NCBI GenBank assembly: GCA_002869725.1
Contig: PKTY01000026.1
Location: forward strand, 1 to 39,819
DNA: 39,819 bases
DNA from: Desulfuromonas sp.
Lineage (GTDB): Bacteria; Desulfobacterota; Desulfuromonadia; Desulfuromonadales; BM103
Direction: 5' to 3'
Part shown: positions 17,246 to 26,615 of the stretch, piece after piece
Layout: every line of letters starts with the position of its first letter
How positions within the stretch are numbered: the first letter of the stretch is position 1
Program-made: the position numbers and the translations under genes
Notes under the pieces: model-generated
The model's input: the letters and a program-made list of their open reading frames with translations, nothing else
Told to the model about the DNA's origin: nothing
Databases searched by the model: none

Positions 17246-18310
17246 GTGCTCGACCTGATCCGACATAAAGTCGCCAACCGCCTGCCGTTGCAGCCGAACG
17301 AGGCGCTCTGGCTGCTGACCGATGCCGACCTGTTCGTTCTGGCGCGACTGGCCGACGGCGTGCGTCGTCGGCTGCATCCGCAGCGGCAGGTCGGTTTCGT
17401 CGTCGACCGCAACATCAACTACACCAACGTCTGTTCGACCCGCTGCCGCTTCTGCGCCTTCTACCGCGAACCGGATGCCGCCGACGCCTACCTGCTGAGT
17501 TACCAGGAGATCTTCGTCAAGATCGCCGAGCTGGTCGATCATGGCGGAACCCAACTGCTGATGCAGGGGGGATTGCACCCGGAGCTTCCCATCGAATGGT
17601 TCGAGGGCCTTTTCCGCGAGATCCAGCAGCGCTTCCCGACGGTGCGCATCCACTCCTTGTCCCCGGCGGAAATCGTGCATATCGCCGGACTCTCCGGCCT
17701 GCCGGTGCCCGATTGTCTGCGACGTCTGCAGCAGGCCGGGCTGCAGTCGCTCCCGGGCGGCGGCGCTGAGATCCTGGTCGACGAGGTCCGCCGAAAACTG
17801 TCACCGAACAAGATCGGCTGGCAGCAGTGGGCCGAGGTGATGCGCGCGGCCCACACCCTGGGGATGCCGACCACGGCAACCATGATGTTCGGCGCCGGCG
17901 AGCGCCCGGACGACATTGTTGAGCATCTCCTGCGCATCCGCCAGCTGCAGGCCGAGAGCGGCGGCTTTACTGCTTTCATCCCCTGGAACTACCAGCCTGG
18001 CAACACCGAACTCGGTGGCGAGCAGGCCAGTGGACTCGAATACCTGCGGGTGTTGGCGCTCTCCCGGATCGTGCTCGACAATCTGCCGAATCTGCAGGCG
18101 AGCTGGGTCACCCAGGGAGCACGCATGGCCCAGGTTGCCCTGTTCTTCGGTGCCAACGACATGGGCGGAACCATGCTCGAAGAGAACGTGGTCGCCGCCG
18201 CCGGCTGCACATTTCGTATGTCGCAGGAGGAAATCATCAACCTGGTCCGCGACGCCGGCTTCACCCCGGTGCGGCGGACGACGGGCTATGAGGTTTTGGA
18301 GGAATACTGA
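17246..18310 (+). CDS. mqnC: Cyclic dehypoxanthine futalosine synthase (radical SAM)
   Basis: MqnC cyclises dehypoxanthine futalosine by radical chemistry, a later step in the same pathway as mqnE. The cluster motif is Cys63, Cys67 and Cys70, in [30 protein letters not shown] and [12 protein letters not shown] follow, and [15 protein letters not shown] is typical of MqnC. The length is 354 residues. The GTG start gives the usual short N-terminal helix; no strong ribosome site is visible. The stop codon is followed after two bases by the hisC start. MqnA, MqnB and MqnD are not in this window. Confidence 0.93.
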   Translation: MLDLIRHKVANRLPLQPNEALWLLTDADLFVLARLADGVRRRLHPQRQVGFVVDRNINYTNVCSTRCRFCAFYREPDAADAYLLSYQEIFVKIAELVDHGGTQLLMQGGLHPELPIEWFEGLFREIQQRFPTVRIHSLSPAEIVHIAGLSGLPVPDCLRRLQQAGLQSLPGGGAEILVDEVRRKLSPNKIGWQQWAEVMRAAHTLGMPTTATMMFGAGERPDDIVEHLLRIRQLQAESGGFTAFIPWNYQPGNTELGGEQASGLEYLRVLALSRIVLDNLPNLQASWVTQGARMAQVALFFGANDMGGTMLEENVVAAAGCTFRMSQEEIINLVRDAGFTPVRRTTGYEVLEEY

Positions 18311-18312
18311 TC

Positions 18313-19365
18313 ATGACCCTGCTCCGCCCCGACATTGCCGCCATGGCCGGCTACGTTCCCGGTTTCCAGCCCCCCGACAACGAGGCCTGGATCAAGCTGA
18401 ACACCAACGAAAATCCTTATCCGCCCTCACCGAAGGTGCTTGAGGCGATCATGGCGGAACTCGGCTCCGACGCCGAGAGCCTGCGCAAGTACCCCGATCC
18501 CGCCAGCCGGGCCATGCGTCAGACCGCCGCCGGGCTGTACGGTTTCCCAGTCGACTGGCTGATCACCGCCAACGGCTCCGACGAACTGCTCAACAACCTG
18601 ATTCGCGCCTGCGCCGAGTCCGGAGAGGAGATCGGCTATGTGCACCCCTCCTATTCCTACTATGCGACTCTGGCCGAGATCCAGGGGGCAAAGGTTCGGA
18701 CGTTCGGGCTCGATGAGAACTTCCGCCTACTCGATTTCCCAACCCGCTATGCCGGGAAGCTGTTCTTTCTGACCACCCCCAACGCACCTCTGGGTTTCGC
18801 CTTCCCGTTGGATTATATCGACGAGCTGGCCGAGCGCTGTGCCGGCCTGCTGGTGATCGACGAGGCCTATGTCGATTTCGCCGAATTCTCGGCCTTGGAA
18901 CTGGTGCGCAAACAGGCCAACGTCGTCGTTACTCGAACCTTCTCCAAGAGCTACTCCCTGGCCGGCATGCGCCTTGGACTGGCCGTGGCCCGGCCGGAGA
19001 TCATTAGGGCGCTGGACAAGATCCGCGACCATTACCATCTCGACCGCCTGGCGCTGGCCGCAGGGAACGCCGCGTTGAACGACCAGACACACCTGACAAA
19101 GACCGTGGCGCGGATACGGGCAACCCGAGAGACGTTTGTCGCCGGTCTGGAAAGACTCGGTTACTGCGTCATCCCTTCCCAGGCCAATTTCGTCTTCGCC
19201 TCCCCCCCGGACCGCAACGGCAAACGGGTCTATGATGCCCTGTTTGACCGCAAGATCCTGGTTCGCTACTTCAGCGACCCGATCCTTGCCCACGGCCTGC
19301 GCATGACCATCGGTACCGACCTTGAGATGGAACAGACCCTGGCGGCGCTCAAGGACATTGGGTAA
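18313..19365 (+). CDS. hisC: Histidinol-phosphate aminotransferase
   Basis: HisC is a PLP enzyme that transaminates imidazole acetol phosphate in histidine synthesis. The family features are the N-terminal [15 protein letters not shown], the ANGSDELL segment and [30 protein letters not shown] carries the PLP-binding lysine. The length is 350 residues, normal for HisC. The usual NPNNP motif reads TTPNAPLG here, a mild variant. No other his genes are nearby. The enzyme may also act on aromatic amino acids, as some HisC proteins do. It is tightly packed between mqnC and mutY, with a TAATG overlap at its end. Confidence 0.9.
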   Translation: MTLLRPDIAAMAGYVPGFQPPDNEAWIKLNTNENPYPPSPKVLEAIMAELGSDAESLRKYPDPASRAMRQTAAGLYGFPVDWLITANGSDELLNNLIRACAESGEEIGYVHPSYSYYATLAEIQGAKVRTFGLDENFRLLDFPTRYAGKLFFLTTPNAPLGFAFPLDYIDELAERCAGLLVIDEAYVDFAEFSALELVRKQANVVVTRTFSKSYSLAGMRLGLAVARPEIIRALDKIRDHYHLDRLALAAGNAALNDQTHLTKTVARIRATRETFVAGLERLGYCVIPSQANFVFASPPDRNGKRVYDALFDRKILVRYFSDPILAHGLRMTIGTDLEMEQTLAALKDIG

Positions 19366-20483
19366 TGACCAACGATTGTAGGGGCACAACGCGCTGTGCC
19401 CCTACGGAATTTCCCTTCGAGCCCGCTGCTGTCGCCCCCTCGCTTCTCGCCTGGTACGGCCGCCAGGGGCGTGACCTCCCATGGCGTGGCACCCGCGACC
19501 CCTACCGGATCTGGCTCTCCGAGATCATGCTGCAGCAGACCACCGTCGCGGCGGTGATCCCCTACTACCAGACGTTTCTGGCCAGCTTTCCGACCATTGA
19601 GAAACTGGCCGCCGCCGGGATCGACGAGGTCCTCGAACTCTGGGCGGGCCTTGGCTACTATTCCCGGGCCCGCAATCTGCACAAGGCTGCGTGTCAGGTC
19701 ATCGAAGTCCACGGCGGAAAGTTTCCCGGCAGCCTGGACGGGCTGCTGGCTCTGCCGGGGGTCGGCCGCTCGACCGCCGGTGCCATTCTCAGTATCGCCT
19801 TCGATCAGCCGGCGCCGATTCTCGACGGCAACGTCCGCCGGGTGCTGGTGCGGCTGTTTGCCTGGCAGCAGGATCCGCGCAGTCGCGAGGCCGAACACCG
19901 GCTCTGGCAATGGGCCGACGAGCTGACCTCGCGGGAGTCCCCCCACGACTATGCCCAGGCGATCATGGACCTCGGCGCCCTGGTCTGCACTCCTCGCCAG
20001 CCCCTCTGCCCGCAATGTCCGTTTCAGGAAATTTGTCAGGCGCAGCAGCTGGGCCTTGTCGAGCATCTGCCGGTCAAACGCCGCAAAAAGGCGGTGCCGA
20101 CCCGCCATCAGGTCGCCCTGTTGCTCAAGGACGGTCAAGGGCGGCTTCTGGTTCGGCAGCGCCCCCTGAGTGGGCTGCTGGGTGGCATGTGGGAGTTCCC
20201 CGGAGTTGAAATCGGCGGGACAGAGACCGCCGAAGCCGCTGCGCTTAGATGCCTCAGAGAACTCGGCCTGTCGGCCGCGCTGCAGCAAATGGCCTGTCTC
20301 CCTCAGCTCTACAGCCACTTCAAGCTCGAGCTGACGGTATTTTATGGCAGGATCGCAGAAACCGGGCGGGTGGCCGAAACAGAAGCGCAATGGCTCGATG
20401 ATTTCGCCCTGGGCTCTCTGCCGCTACACGGCGTGCAGCGCAAGGCTTATCAGCAGCTGTCCAAGGCACAGCCTGTCACGTGA
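19365..20483 (+). CDS. mutY: A/G-specific adenine glycosylase MutY with a repeat-derived N-terminus
   Basis: MutY removes adenine mispaired with 8-oxoguanine. The catalytic domain has SEIMLQQTTV with the catalytic Glu, the helix-hairpin-helix LPGVGRSTAGAI, and LDGNVRRVL with the catalytic Asp. The [4Fe-4S] loop is Cys-x6-Cys-x2-Cys-x5-Cys, in CTPRQPLCPQCPFQEIC. A C-terminal NUDIX-like 8-oxoG recognition domain starts near residue 245. The ATG overlaps the hisC stop as TAATG. Residues about 5-14 (CRGTTRCAPT) are encoded by a palindromic repeat. No later ATG, GTG or TTG precedes the catalytic domain, so the repeat appears to be translated. Confidence 0.94.
   Translation: MTNDCRGTTRCAPTEFPFEPAAVAPSLLAWYGRQGRDLPWRGTRDPYRIWLSEIMLQQTTVAAVIPYYQTFLASFPTIEKLAAAGIDEVLELWAGLGYYSRARNLHKAACQVIEVHGGKFPGSLDGLLALPGVGRSTAGAILSIAFDQPAPILDGNVRRVLVRLFAWQQDPRSREAEHRLWQWADELTSRESPHDYAQAIMDLGALVCTPRQPLCPQCPFQEICQAQQLGLVEHLPVKRRKKAVPTRHQVALLLKDGQGRLLVRQRPLSGLLGGMWEFPGVEIGGTETAEAAALRCLRELGLSAALQQMACLPQLYSHFKLELTVFYGRIAETGRVAETEAQWLDDFALGSLPLHGVQRKAYQQLSKAQPVT
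19378..19405. repeat. Palindromic repeat element inside the mutY start region
   Basis: GTAGGGGCACA and TGTGCCCCTAC form a perfect 11-base inverted repeat with a 6-base loop. The wording GTAGGGGCAC...GTGCCCCTAC matches a dispersed intergenic palindrome that I recognise from many bacterial genomes. I saw no second copy in this window. Confidence 0.75.
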
Positions 20484-20542
20484 AGGCTTTGGGACCTTTG
20501 GGCTTGTCGTGCTGTGCTTTGCCCCCTAGAATGTAACGCGTC

Positions 20543-22639
20543 ATGTCTGATCAGGAAAAGCGCTACCAGCTGATAGCCAGGCAACTCCCCGCAGCCACCG
20601 AAAGTCTGGAGGAGTTGCTCAGGGTGCTAAAGGGCGAATATGGCCTCGATGCCTATACCGCCCGTCAGCGCCTGCTCGGTCCGGGACTGGCCATGTTCGG
20701 GCGTGGCGGACTGAAAAAAACCAGCAAGATCGCCGAACTGCTACATAAATATGGGTTGGCCTGTTGGCTGATCGAGGAGAGCCGGCCCTCTTTTGCTCCC
20801 GACCGGCTGCGCAGCCTCGAGATCAGTCCCGAACGGATTCGGTTCACCTGCAGCAAAAGCCAGGTCGTGCTCGAGAAGGGTGCGGCGGTCGTTGCGGTTC
20901 TCGGCGATATTTCAGGGGAGCTTGGCCACCGCTACTTCAAACGCGCCATGGCCCAGAACACCTACCGGGGGCATGTCTCGGCCGCGGCTCTGCCCCTCAA
21001 GGAGACGCTGCGCGCCATCTACCAGGGGAAGCCGGTCTTCGATTTCTACCTGCGCGATGACGATGGCAAGCTCGCCTGCGGGGTGCGGGTCTTCCCCGGC
21101 AAATTCAACCACACCGGCCTTGGCGAACGGGCCGGCTTGAGCGCGATGCAGAACATCGACACCATGCGCCGCCTTGTTGAAGAATATGCCGGCGACTATC
21201 GGCTCCATACCGACTTCGGCCTCGGTTATCTTCCAGACTGTCCAGTTGATAAAACCGAAGAGCTGAGCCGCCGGGCTAAACCGATTCAGTTCGGTACCAC
21301 CACGACTGCCGGTGCCGCCGAAACCGAGACCTTTCTGCGTGACAACCCCTCGCTGCTTGGCGACAATATCAACAGCCTCACCCGCTATGGTTGGCTGGTG
21401 GCCCAACTGCAAGGGGAAGGCCGCCCGGCAACGACCGGCGAGCCCAGTCCGGTCAGCGTTGCTGCCGGGATAGCCGCGACCGCCTTGGTCGGCCAGCCGG
21501 CGGTGGGGGCGGTTTTGGGCGGAGAGGGCGCCAGGACTCTGCCCGGGGTCGGCGAAGTGGCGGCCGAGATCGAGAGAGCTATCGGTGATGAGCCGCCTCA
21601 AAGCTCGAGCGCCTCTTGCCAAGCCCCCCTTTCGCCATCAGACCTCCCCGCCCCTCCCGATCGTCCACCCAAGCAATTTTCCCTGAAACAACCCCTGGCA
21701 TTTATCGGCAGCGTCGTTGCCGGTCTGTCGGTCTCTTTGCTCGGTGATGGCAGCCAGCTGCTGAGGCTGGCCGGCAAGGGGATCGACAGCGGGTTGGTGC
21801 CGGGAGCGATTGCCATTGCCTGTCTGTGGGGCGGCTTCCATTTCTTTGCCTTGAGGCGACGGGTCGAGAACACCCCGACCAGCAGGATTCGCTCGATCGC
21901 CATGGGTCTGGTCGAAGTGCATGGCCAGGCACGTCGCCAGTACGCCCTGGTTGCCCCCATGACCCAGTCGGCCTGTGTCTGGTTCCGCCTGCGCAAGTAT
22001 CGCAAGGACCATCGCAACAACTGGCGCAAAACTAAAGAGGTCGACAGCAGCCATGTGCCGTTTCTGATCGATGACGGCACCGGCAAAGTGACGGTGGCTC
22101 CGAGCCGGGCTTCGGTCAAGGCCAAGATTCGTCGGACCGGTTACCCGGGAGATGGGGCACTGACCTTCACAGCCTTTAGCGGACGGACCGGTGAAAACGA
22201 GAAGTGGATCGAAGACCTGATCTACGAGGGAACTTCCCTCTATGTGCTCGGTTATGCGCAACCCCTGCGCAGCGACCGGCCAAGCCTGCGCCAACGGACC
22301 ATGGAGCGGCTGCGGCAACTCAAGCTTGACCGCAATGCCCTGCATCGCTACGATGCCAATGGTGACGGTCGGATCGACGAGGATGAGTGGGAGACGGCAC
22401 GGGCCGACGCCGAGCAGCAGGCCTTGCGCGAGCACCTGGGTGCAAACCGTGAGCGCCGTCGTCAGGAGGAGCATGTGGTGATCAGCCACGCTCCACAGCG
22501 CGGTCTTCCCTTCGTGATTGCCGAAACGGTCTCCGAGGCCGACCTGGTTCGCAAGTACGCATGGATCAGTTTGCCGCTGCTGGTTATCGGTGCCGGAGCG
22601 GCAGCTTTGGCGCTTTACCGGTTCCTGCAACTTCTGTAA
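20543..22639 (+). CDS. GIDE-domain membrane protein with EF-hand, partner of LemA
   Basis: This 698-residue protein has several parts. Residues 1-250 form a soluble region I do not recognise, followed by a Pro/Ser-rich linker near 350-380. Two hydrophobic segments lie near 388-440. A domain from about 450 to 595 resembles the GIDE domain (PF12483) found between membrane helices of the mitochondrial ligase MULAN; it starts at RSIAMGLVEVHGQA. A canonical EF-hand loop, DANGDGRIDEDE, occupies residues 604-615. A C-terminal helix (672-698) ends the protein. There is no RING finger, so ligase activity is not implied. lemA follows 34 bases later. GIDE and LemA genes are often adjacent in bacteria, but their joint role is unknown. 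Confidence 0.75.
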   Translation: MSDQEKRYQLIARQLPAATESLEELLRVLKGEYGLDAYTARQRLLGPGLAMFGRGGLKKTSKIAELLHKYGLACWLIEESRPSFAPDRLRSLEISPERIRFTCSKSQVVLEKGAAVVAVLGDISGELGHRYFKRAMAQNTYRGHVSAAALPLKETLRAIYQGKPVFDFYLRDDDGKLACGVRVFPGKFNHTGLGERAGLSAMQNIDTMRRLVEEYAGDYRLHTDFGLGYLPDCPVDKTEELSRRAKPIQFGTTTTAGAAETETFLRDNPSLLGDNINSLTRYGWLVAQLQGEGRPATTGEPSPVSVAAGIAATALVGQPAVGAVLGGEGARTLPGVGEVAAEIERAIGDEPPQSSSASCQAPLSPSDLPAPPDRPPKQFSLKQPLAFIGSVVAGLSVSLLGDGSQLLRLAGKGIDSGLVPGAIAIACLWGGFHFFALRRRVENTPTSRIRSIAMGLVEVHGQARRQYALVAPMTQSACVWFRLRKYRKDHRNNWRKTKEVDSSHVPFLIDDGTGKVTVAPSRASVKAKIRRTGYPGDGALTFTAFSGRTGENEKWIEDLIYEGTSLYVLGYAQPLRSDRPSLRQRTMERLRQLKLDRNALHRYDANGDGRIDEDEWETARADAEQQALREHLGANRERRRQEEHVVISHAPQRGLPFVIAETVSEADLVRKYAWISLPLLVIGAGAAALALYRFLQLL

Positions 22640-22673
22640 GAGTTGCACTCACCAACATTGGAGGAGCTCTATC

Positions 22674-23243
22674 ATGACGGGATGGATTGTTCTCGGAGTG
22701 CTGGTCCTGATTATGGCCGTTCTGACCATCTATGTGATCGTCGTCTACAACGGTCTGGTTGCACTCAAAAACAACATCGAGCGCAACTGGAGCAATATCG
22801 ACGTGCTGCTCAAGCAGCGCTTCGATGAACTGCCCAAGCTGATCAAGGTCTGTGAAGGCTACATGCAGCATGAACAAAAGACCCTCGAAGCGGTGATCAA
22901 GGCGCGCTCGATGGTCAACCAGGCTCGCAGCGACGAACAGAAGATGCAGGCCCAGAACATGCTCACCGACACCCTCAAGTCTCTGTTTATGGTGGTAGAG
23001 CGCTATCCGGAACTCAAGGCCGACAAGGGCTTCCAGCAGCTCAGCTACCGGATTACCGAACTGGAGGACCAGATCGCCGACCGTCGCGAGTTCCTCAACG
23101 AATCGGTCAACATCTACAATATCCGTATCGAGCAGTTCCCCGACGTAATTATCGCCCGCCTCTTTAACTTCATGCACCGTACCCTTTGGCAGATAGAACC
23201 CGAGCATCGCCAGGACGTCAAGGTCGAGTTTCAGCATACCTGA
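22674..23243 (+). CDS. lemA: LemA family protein
   Basis: This 189-residue protein has one N-terminal membrane helix (residues 3-25) and then long helices typical of LemA proteins. Family features are YNGLVALKNNIERNWSNIDV, LLKQRFDELPKLI and a C-terminal ITELEDQIADRREFLNESV followed by YN. The function of bacterial LemA proteins is not settled; they are membrane-anchored helical bundles. A strong ribosome site, GGAGGAG (22660-22666), fixes the start at 22674, and the upstream extension of the frame is overlap with the previous gene. It is probably co-transcribed with the GIDE-domain gene. Confidence 0.92.
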   Translation: MTGWIVLGVLVLIMAVLTIYVIVVYNGLVALKNNIERNWSNIDVLLKQRFDELPKLIKVCEGYMQHEQKTLEAVIKARSMVNQARSDEQKMQAQNMLTDTLKSLFMVVERYPELKADKGFQQLSYRITELEDQIADRREFLNESVNIYNIRIEQFPDVIIARLFNFMHRTLWQIEPEHRQDVKVEFQHT

Positions 23244-23270
23244 AGCCTTGTGACGGAAGTTTAGCAGTTG

Positions 23271-23310
23271 GCAAAGCCTCGCGGGATACGTTAACCTCAC
23301 GGGGCTTTGC
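23271..23310 (+). terminator. Stem-loop after lemA, possible terminator
   Basis: GCAAAGCC and GGCTTTGC can pair, with further partial pairing inside (CG/CG and GG/CC steps) around a short loop. No T tract follows. It separates lemA from the liv/ior block. Confidence 0.4.
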
Positions 23311-23354
23311 TTTGCCGACCAGGATGGGACAATGTCCTGTCCGATCATGGGACG

Positions 23355-24224
23355 ATGTCGACTCAGGATCTTCTACAATTCATCTTTGCCGGGCTGACTG
23401 GAGGAGCGATCTATGCCTTGATCGCTCTCGGTTTCTGTGTGGTGCACAACACCATGGGGATCGTTAATTTCGCTCAGGTCGACTTCGTCTCCCTCGGTGG
23501 GATGCTCCTCTATTCGGCGCTGTTCAGCCTCGGACTGGCAATGCCGTTGGCTCTGTTGGGGGCTGTCCTTGGCGTGGTGATGGTGGCGATGCTGGTCGAG
23601 CGCATCGGCATCCGCCCGGCACGTAGCAGCGACCCGCTGGTGCTGATTTTTCTGACCATCGGTCTGTCGATCATCCTGCGAGGGATGATGGCACTGATTT
23701 GGGGGAAGACCCGCATGGGTGTGCCGCCGCTGGCCGGAGAGGAGCCGCTGCGCCTGCTCGGGGCAGCGCTGATGCCTCAAACGGTGTGGATTCTGATGCT
23801 GACCGGATTGGCCATCGGCGTACTGGCCTGGTTCTATCGCAAGACCCGACTCGGTCTGTCGATGCGGGCGGTGGCGACCAACCCGGCGGCGGCGGCGGTG
23901 GTCGGTCTGCCGGTCGGGCGGGTACGGATGTGGACCTTCGGTCTTGCCGGTGGCCTCGGTGGTCTGGCCGGGGTGCTGGTGACGCCGATCACCACCCTCA
24001 GTCACGACGTCGGGGTTCTGCTCGGACTCAAGGGCTTTGCCGCTGCCATTCTCGGCGGATTCGGCTCCCTGCCCGGGGCGATCCTCGGCGGGCTTGGGCT
24101 GGGGCTGCTGGAATCTTTATCGGCCGGTTATATCAGCAGTGCCTACAAGGATGTCTGTGCCTTTGTGGTTCTGCTGCTGGTGCTGTTTGTGCGTCCCCAG
24201 GGGTTGCTGGGGAAATCGACCTGA
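23355..24224 (+). CDS. livH: ABC transporter permease, LivH type
   Basis: This is one of two inner-membrane permeases of a branched-chain-amino-acid-type (HAAT) ABC importer. The N-terminal segment GGAIYALIALGFCVVHNTMG, then IVNFAQVDFV, is the LivH signature. ILGGFGSLPGAILGG is the EAA-type loop that contacts the ATPase. About eight helices are visible in 289 residues. The ATG at 23355 is preferred over 23307, which adds a hydrophilic stretch unlike LivH; its ribosome site is weak. It starts an apparent operon in which iorA and iorB lie between the two permease genes. Confidence 0.92.
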   Translation: MSTQDLLQFIFAGLTGGAIYALIALGFCVVHNTMGIVNFAQVDFVSLGGMLLYSALFSLGLAMPLALLGAVLGVVMVAMLVERIGIRPARSSDPLVLIFLTIGLSIILRGMMALIWGKTRMGVPPLAGEEPLRLLGAALMPQTVWILMLTGLAIGVLAWFYRKTRLGLSMRAVATNPAAAAVVGLPVGRVRMWTFGLAGGLGGLAGVLVTPITTLSHDVGVLLGLKGFAAAILGGFGSLPGAILGGLGLGLLESLSAGYISSAYKDVCAFVVLLLVLFVRPQGLLGKST

Positions 24225-24261
24225 AATTGGGAATATTTGCTGACAAGTGAAGAACGAGACG

Positions 24262-26079
24262 ATGAATAAGAAGCTGCTGATGGGGAACGAGGCGATTGCC
24301 CAAGGTTTGATAGAGGCCGGCTGTCAGCTGGCCACCGCCTACCCGGGAACGCCTTCTACCGAAGTTCTGCAAGCGGTGATCGACAATCGTGATGAAGCCG
24401 TTGATCCCCTGCATATTGAGTGGTCGGTCAACGAAAAGGTTGCCTTCGAGGTCGCTTTGGCCGGCAGTTACACCGGCAAGCGTGCCGCCACGGTTATGAA
24501 GCAGGTCGGACTCAATGTAGCGGCCGATCCCTTCATGCGCACCGCCTATCTCGGCGTCAAGGGGGGGATGCTGACCATTGTCGCCGACGATCCGGGACCG
24601 CACAGCTCTCAGAACGAGCAGGATACCCGGCTGTTCTGTCTGCAGGGGAGGGTGCCGATCCTCGATCCGGCCAGTCCGGCCGAAGCCCGCCAGCTGGTCC
24701 CTCTGGCTTTCGAGCTGTCGGAAAAATATGAGTTAAACATGGTGCTGCGGCCGACCACCCGCATCTGCCACTCGCGGCAGAATGTGGTGCCGGCCCAGCC
24801 TGAGACCCACGGACGTACCGCGGATTTTCAGAGAGACCCGACCCGCTGGGCGGCCACCCCGGCCTTTTTGCCGGCCCTCCATCGCAAGCTCAACGAAAAA
24901 CTGGCACAGATTGCCAGGGAGCCGGCCGTTCAACCGCGGCTGATTGCCGGAAACGGCAGCAAGCCGCGCACCGCTCTGGTCGCTTCCGGGATCGTCTATG
25001 GTCATCTCGTCGATCTGCTGACTGATCTCGACCTGCATGGCAAGGTCGATCTTTTTCAGGTGGTGATGCCCTACCCCCTGAACCCGGAGTTCATCGCCAG
25101 GCTTCAGGCCGACTACGATCGGCTGCTGATCCTTGAAGAGACCTACCCGGTGATCGAGCTGCAGCTGGGCCACCCCGGCGCGGTCGGCAAGCAGAGTGGT
25201 CTGGTGCCACGCGAGGGGGAGCTGACTCCGGACGTGGTCCACCAGGCACTGGCCCTCTTCCTTGGTCTGGAGCCTCCCGCCGAGAGTCCTGCAGAACGAC
25301 GGGGCCAGCGGCCTTCCCTCTGCCCGGGCTGCCCCCACCGGGCGGCCTTCTACAGCATCAAGCAGACCTTTCCCCAGGGGATTTTCCCCTCCGACATCGG
25401 CTGCTACACTCTCGGGATGAACCTCGGAGCGGTCAACACCGTGCACTGCATGGGGGCCTGCATCAGCCAGGGGGCCGGTTTTTACCAGGCTTATCTGCAG
25501 GATGGCGAAGTGCCGCCGATTGTGGTTACCATCGGCGATTCGACTTTTTTCCATTCAGGGATTCCGGCCCTGATCAACGCGGTGATTCAGCAGGCGCGAA
25601 TCATCGTGGTGATCCTCGACAATGCCACCACCGCCATGACCGGTGGTCAGCCGGTCCCCCACATGGGAGTGGCTGCCGGCGGCGCGGCAACCCGGGCGGT
25701 GGCTATCGAACCGTTGGTCAAGGCCTGCGGTGTCGATTTTGTCGAGGTCTGTGATCCCTATGATCAGCAACGCTTCATGACGCTTCTGCGACAGGCTGAC
25801 CAACATGCCCGCAGCCCGGAGGGTGGCGTTGCCGTGCTGATTTCGCGCCATGGCTGTATCATGGAGCCGGCCGTCCGCCAGGGACAAACACGATGGAAGG
25901 TGTCGATCGACGAGCGCTGTGTCGGTTGCCGCAAATGTGTTGATGCCTTCGAGTGCCCGGCGCTGAAGATGGACGACCAAAACAGTGTGGCTGTGGTCGA
26001 TCAGGACCGTTGCGTCGGCTGCGGCACCTGCCTGCCGGTCTGTCCGGTCGCAGCCATTGTCAAGGAGGAGAGCCGGTGA
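24262..26079 (+). CDS. iorA: Indolepyruvate:ferredoxin oxidoreductase, alpha subunit
   Basis: IorA is the large subunit of a TPP-dependent enzyme. It converts arylpyruvates (from Trp, Phe, Tyr) to aryl-acetyl-CoA with reduction of ferredoxin, or runs in reverse. The N-terminus LLMGNEAIAQGLIEAGC and AYPGTPSTEV are typical. The TPP site lies in TIGDSTFFHSGIPALINAV and VILDNATTAMTGG. The C-terminus has two [4Fe-4S] sites, CVGCRKCVDAFECP and CVGCGTCLPVCP. From ATG 24262 the protein has 605 residues; an in-frame GTG lies at 24247. The stop TGA overlaps the iorB start. The gene lies between livH and livM, which is unusual and suggests that uptake and oxidation are linked. Confidence 0.94.
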   Translation: MNKKLLMGNEAIAQGLIEAGCQLATAYPGTPSTEVLQAVIDNRDEAVDPLHIEWSVNEKVAFEVALAGSYTGKRAATVMKQVGLNVAADPFMRTAYLGVKGGMLTIVADDPGPHSSQNEQDTRLFCLQGRVPILDPASPAEARQLVPLAFELSEKYELNMVLRPTTRICHSRQNVVPAQPETHGRTADFQRDPTRWAATPAFLPALHRKLNEKLAQIAREPAVQPRLIAGNGSKPRTALVASGIVYGHLVDLLTDLDLHGKVDLFQVVMPYPLNPEFIARLQADYDRLLILEETYPVIELQLGHPGAVGKQSGLVPREGELTPDVVHQALALFLGLEPPAESPAERRGQRPSLCPGCPHRAAFYSIKQTFPQGIFPSDIGCYTLGMNLGAVNTVHCMGACISQGAGFYQAYLQDGEVPPIVVTIGDSTFFHSGIPALINAVIQQARIIVVILDNATTAMTGGQPVPHMGVAAGGAATRAVAIEPLVKACGVDFVEVCDPYDQQRFMTLLRQADQHARSPEGGVAVLISRHGCIMEPAVRQGQTRWKVSIDERCVGCRKCVDAFECPALKMDDQNSVAVVDQDRCVGCGTCLPVCPVAAIVKEESR

Positions 26080-26615
26080 AGCAGCAAATTATCGTTAGCG
26101 GTATCGGTGGCCAGGGGGTGCTGTTTCTGACCCGGGTCGTCGCCCAGGCCGGTGTGTTGCGCGGTCTGCCGGTGCTGACCGCCGAAACCCACGGCATGGC
26201 TCAGCGTGGCGGCACCGTGTTGTCGACCATCAAGGTCGGCAATTTTGCCAGCCCGTTGATCCGTACCGGGCAGGCCGATGTCGGCCTGCTGTTGTGGGAG
26301 GCCAACCTGTCGGTGCATCGCCCCCTGCTCAAGGAGAATGGGCGATTGCTGATCAATGCCGCTCAGGACGGTGAGGGGGAGAGGATCGATGCGGCCGGGC
26401 TGGCCAGAGATCTGGGGAATGCAGTCCTTGCCAACCTGGTCCTGCTCGGGTTGGCGGTGCACAAGCAGGCGCTGTTCTGTCTGGCTGAGGAGTGCGAGGC
26501 AGCGATCAGGGAGCTGGCTCCCGCCAGGTTTGTCGACCAGAACCTGGCGGCCTTCCGGCTCGGTCTCGACCCTTGCCATTCAAGCCATTGCCAGGAGCTT
26601 GCGGAGCGCGAATGA
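26076..26615 (+). CDS. iorB: Indolepyruvate:ferredoxin oxidoreductase, beta subunit
   Basis: IorB is the small gamma-type subunit of the same enzyme. The N-terminal IIVSGIGGQGVLFLTRVVA and ETHGMAQRGGTV are the signature motifs of this subunit. The protein has 179 residues. The GTG at 26076 overlaps the iorA stop and follows a strong AAGGAGGAG (26062-26070), so the start is well supported. The upstream extension of the frame lies within iorA and is not coding. The stop TGA overlaps the ATG of livM as ATGA, which indicates coupled translation. Confidence 0.94.
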   Translation: MKQQIIVSGIGGQGVLFLTRVVAQAGVLRGLPVLTAETHGMAQRGGTVLSTIKVGNFASPLIRTGQADVGLLLWEANLSVHRPLLKENGRLLINAAQDGEGERIDAAGLARDLGNAVLANLVLLGLAVHKQALFCLAEECEAAIRELAPARFVDQNLAAFRLGLDPCHSSHCQELAERE

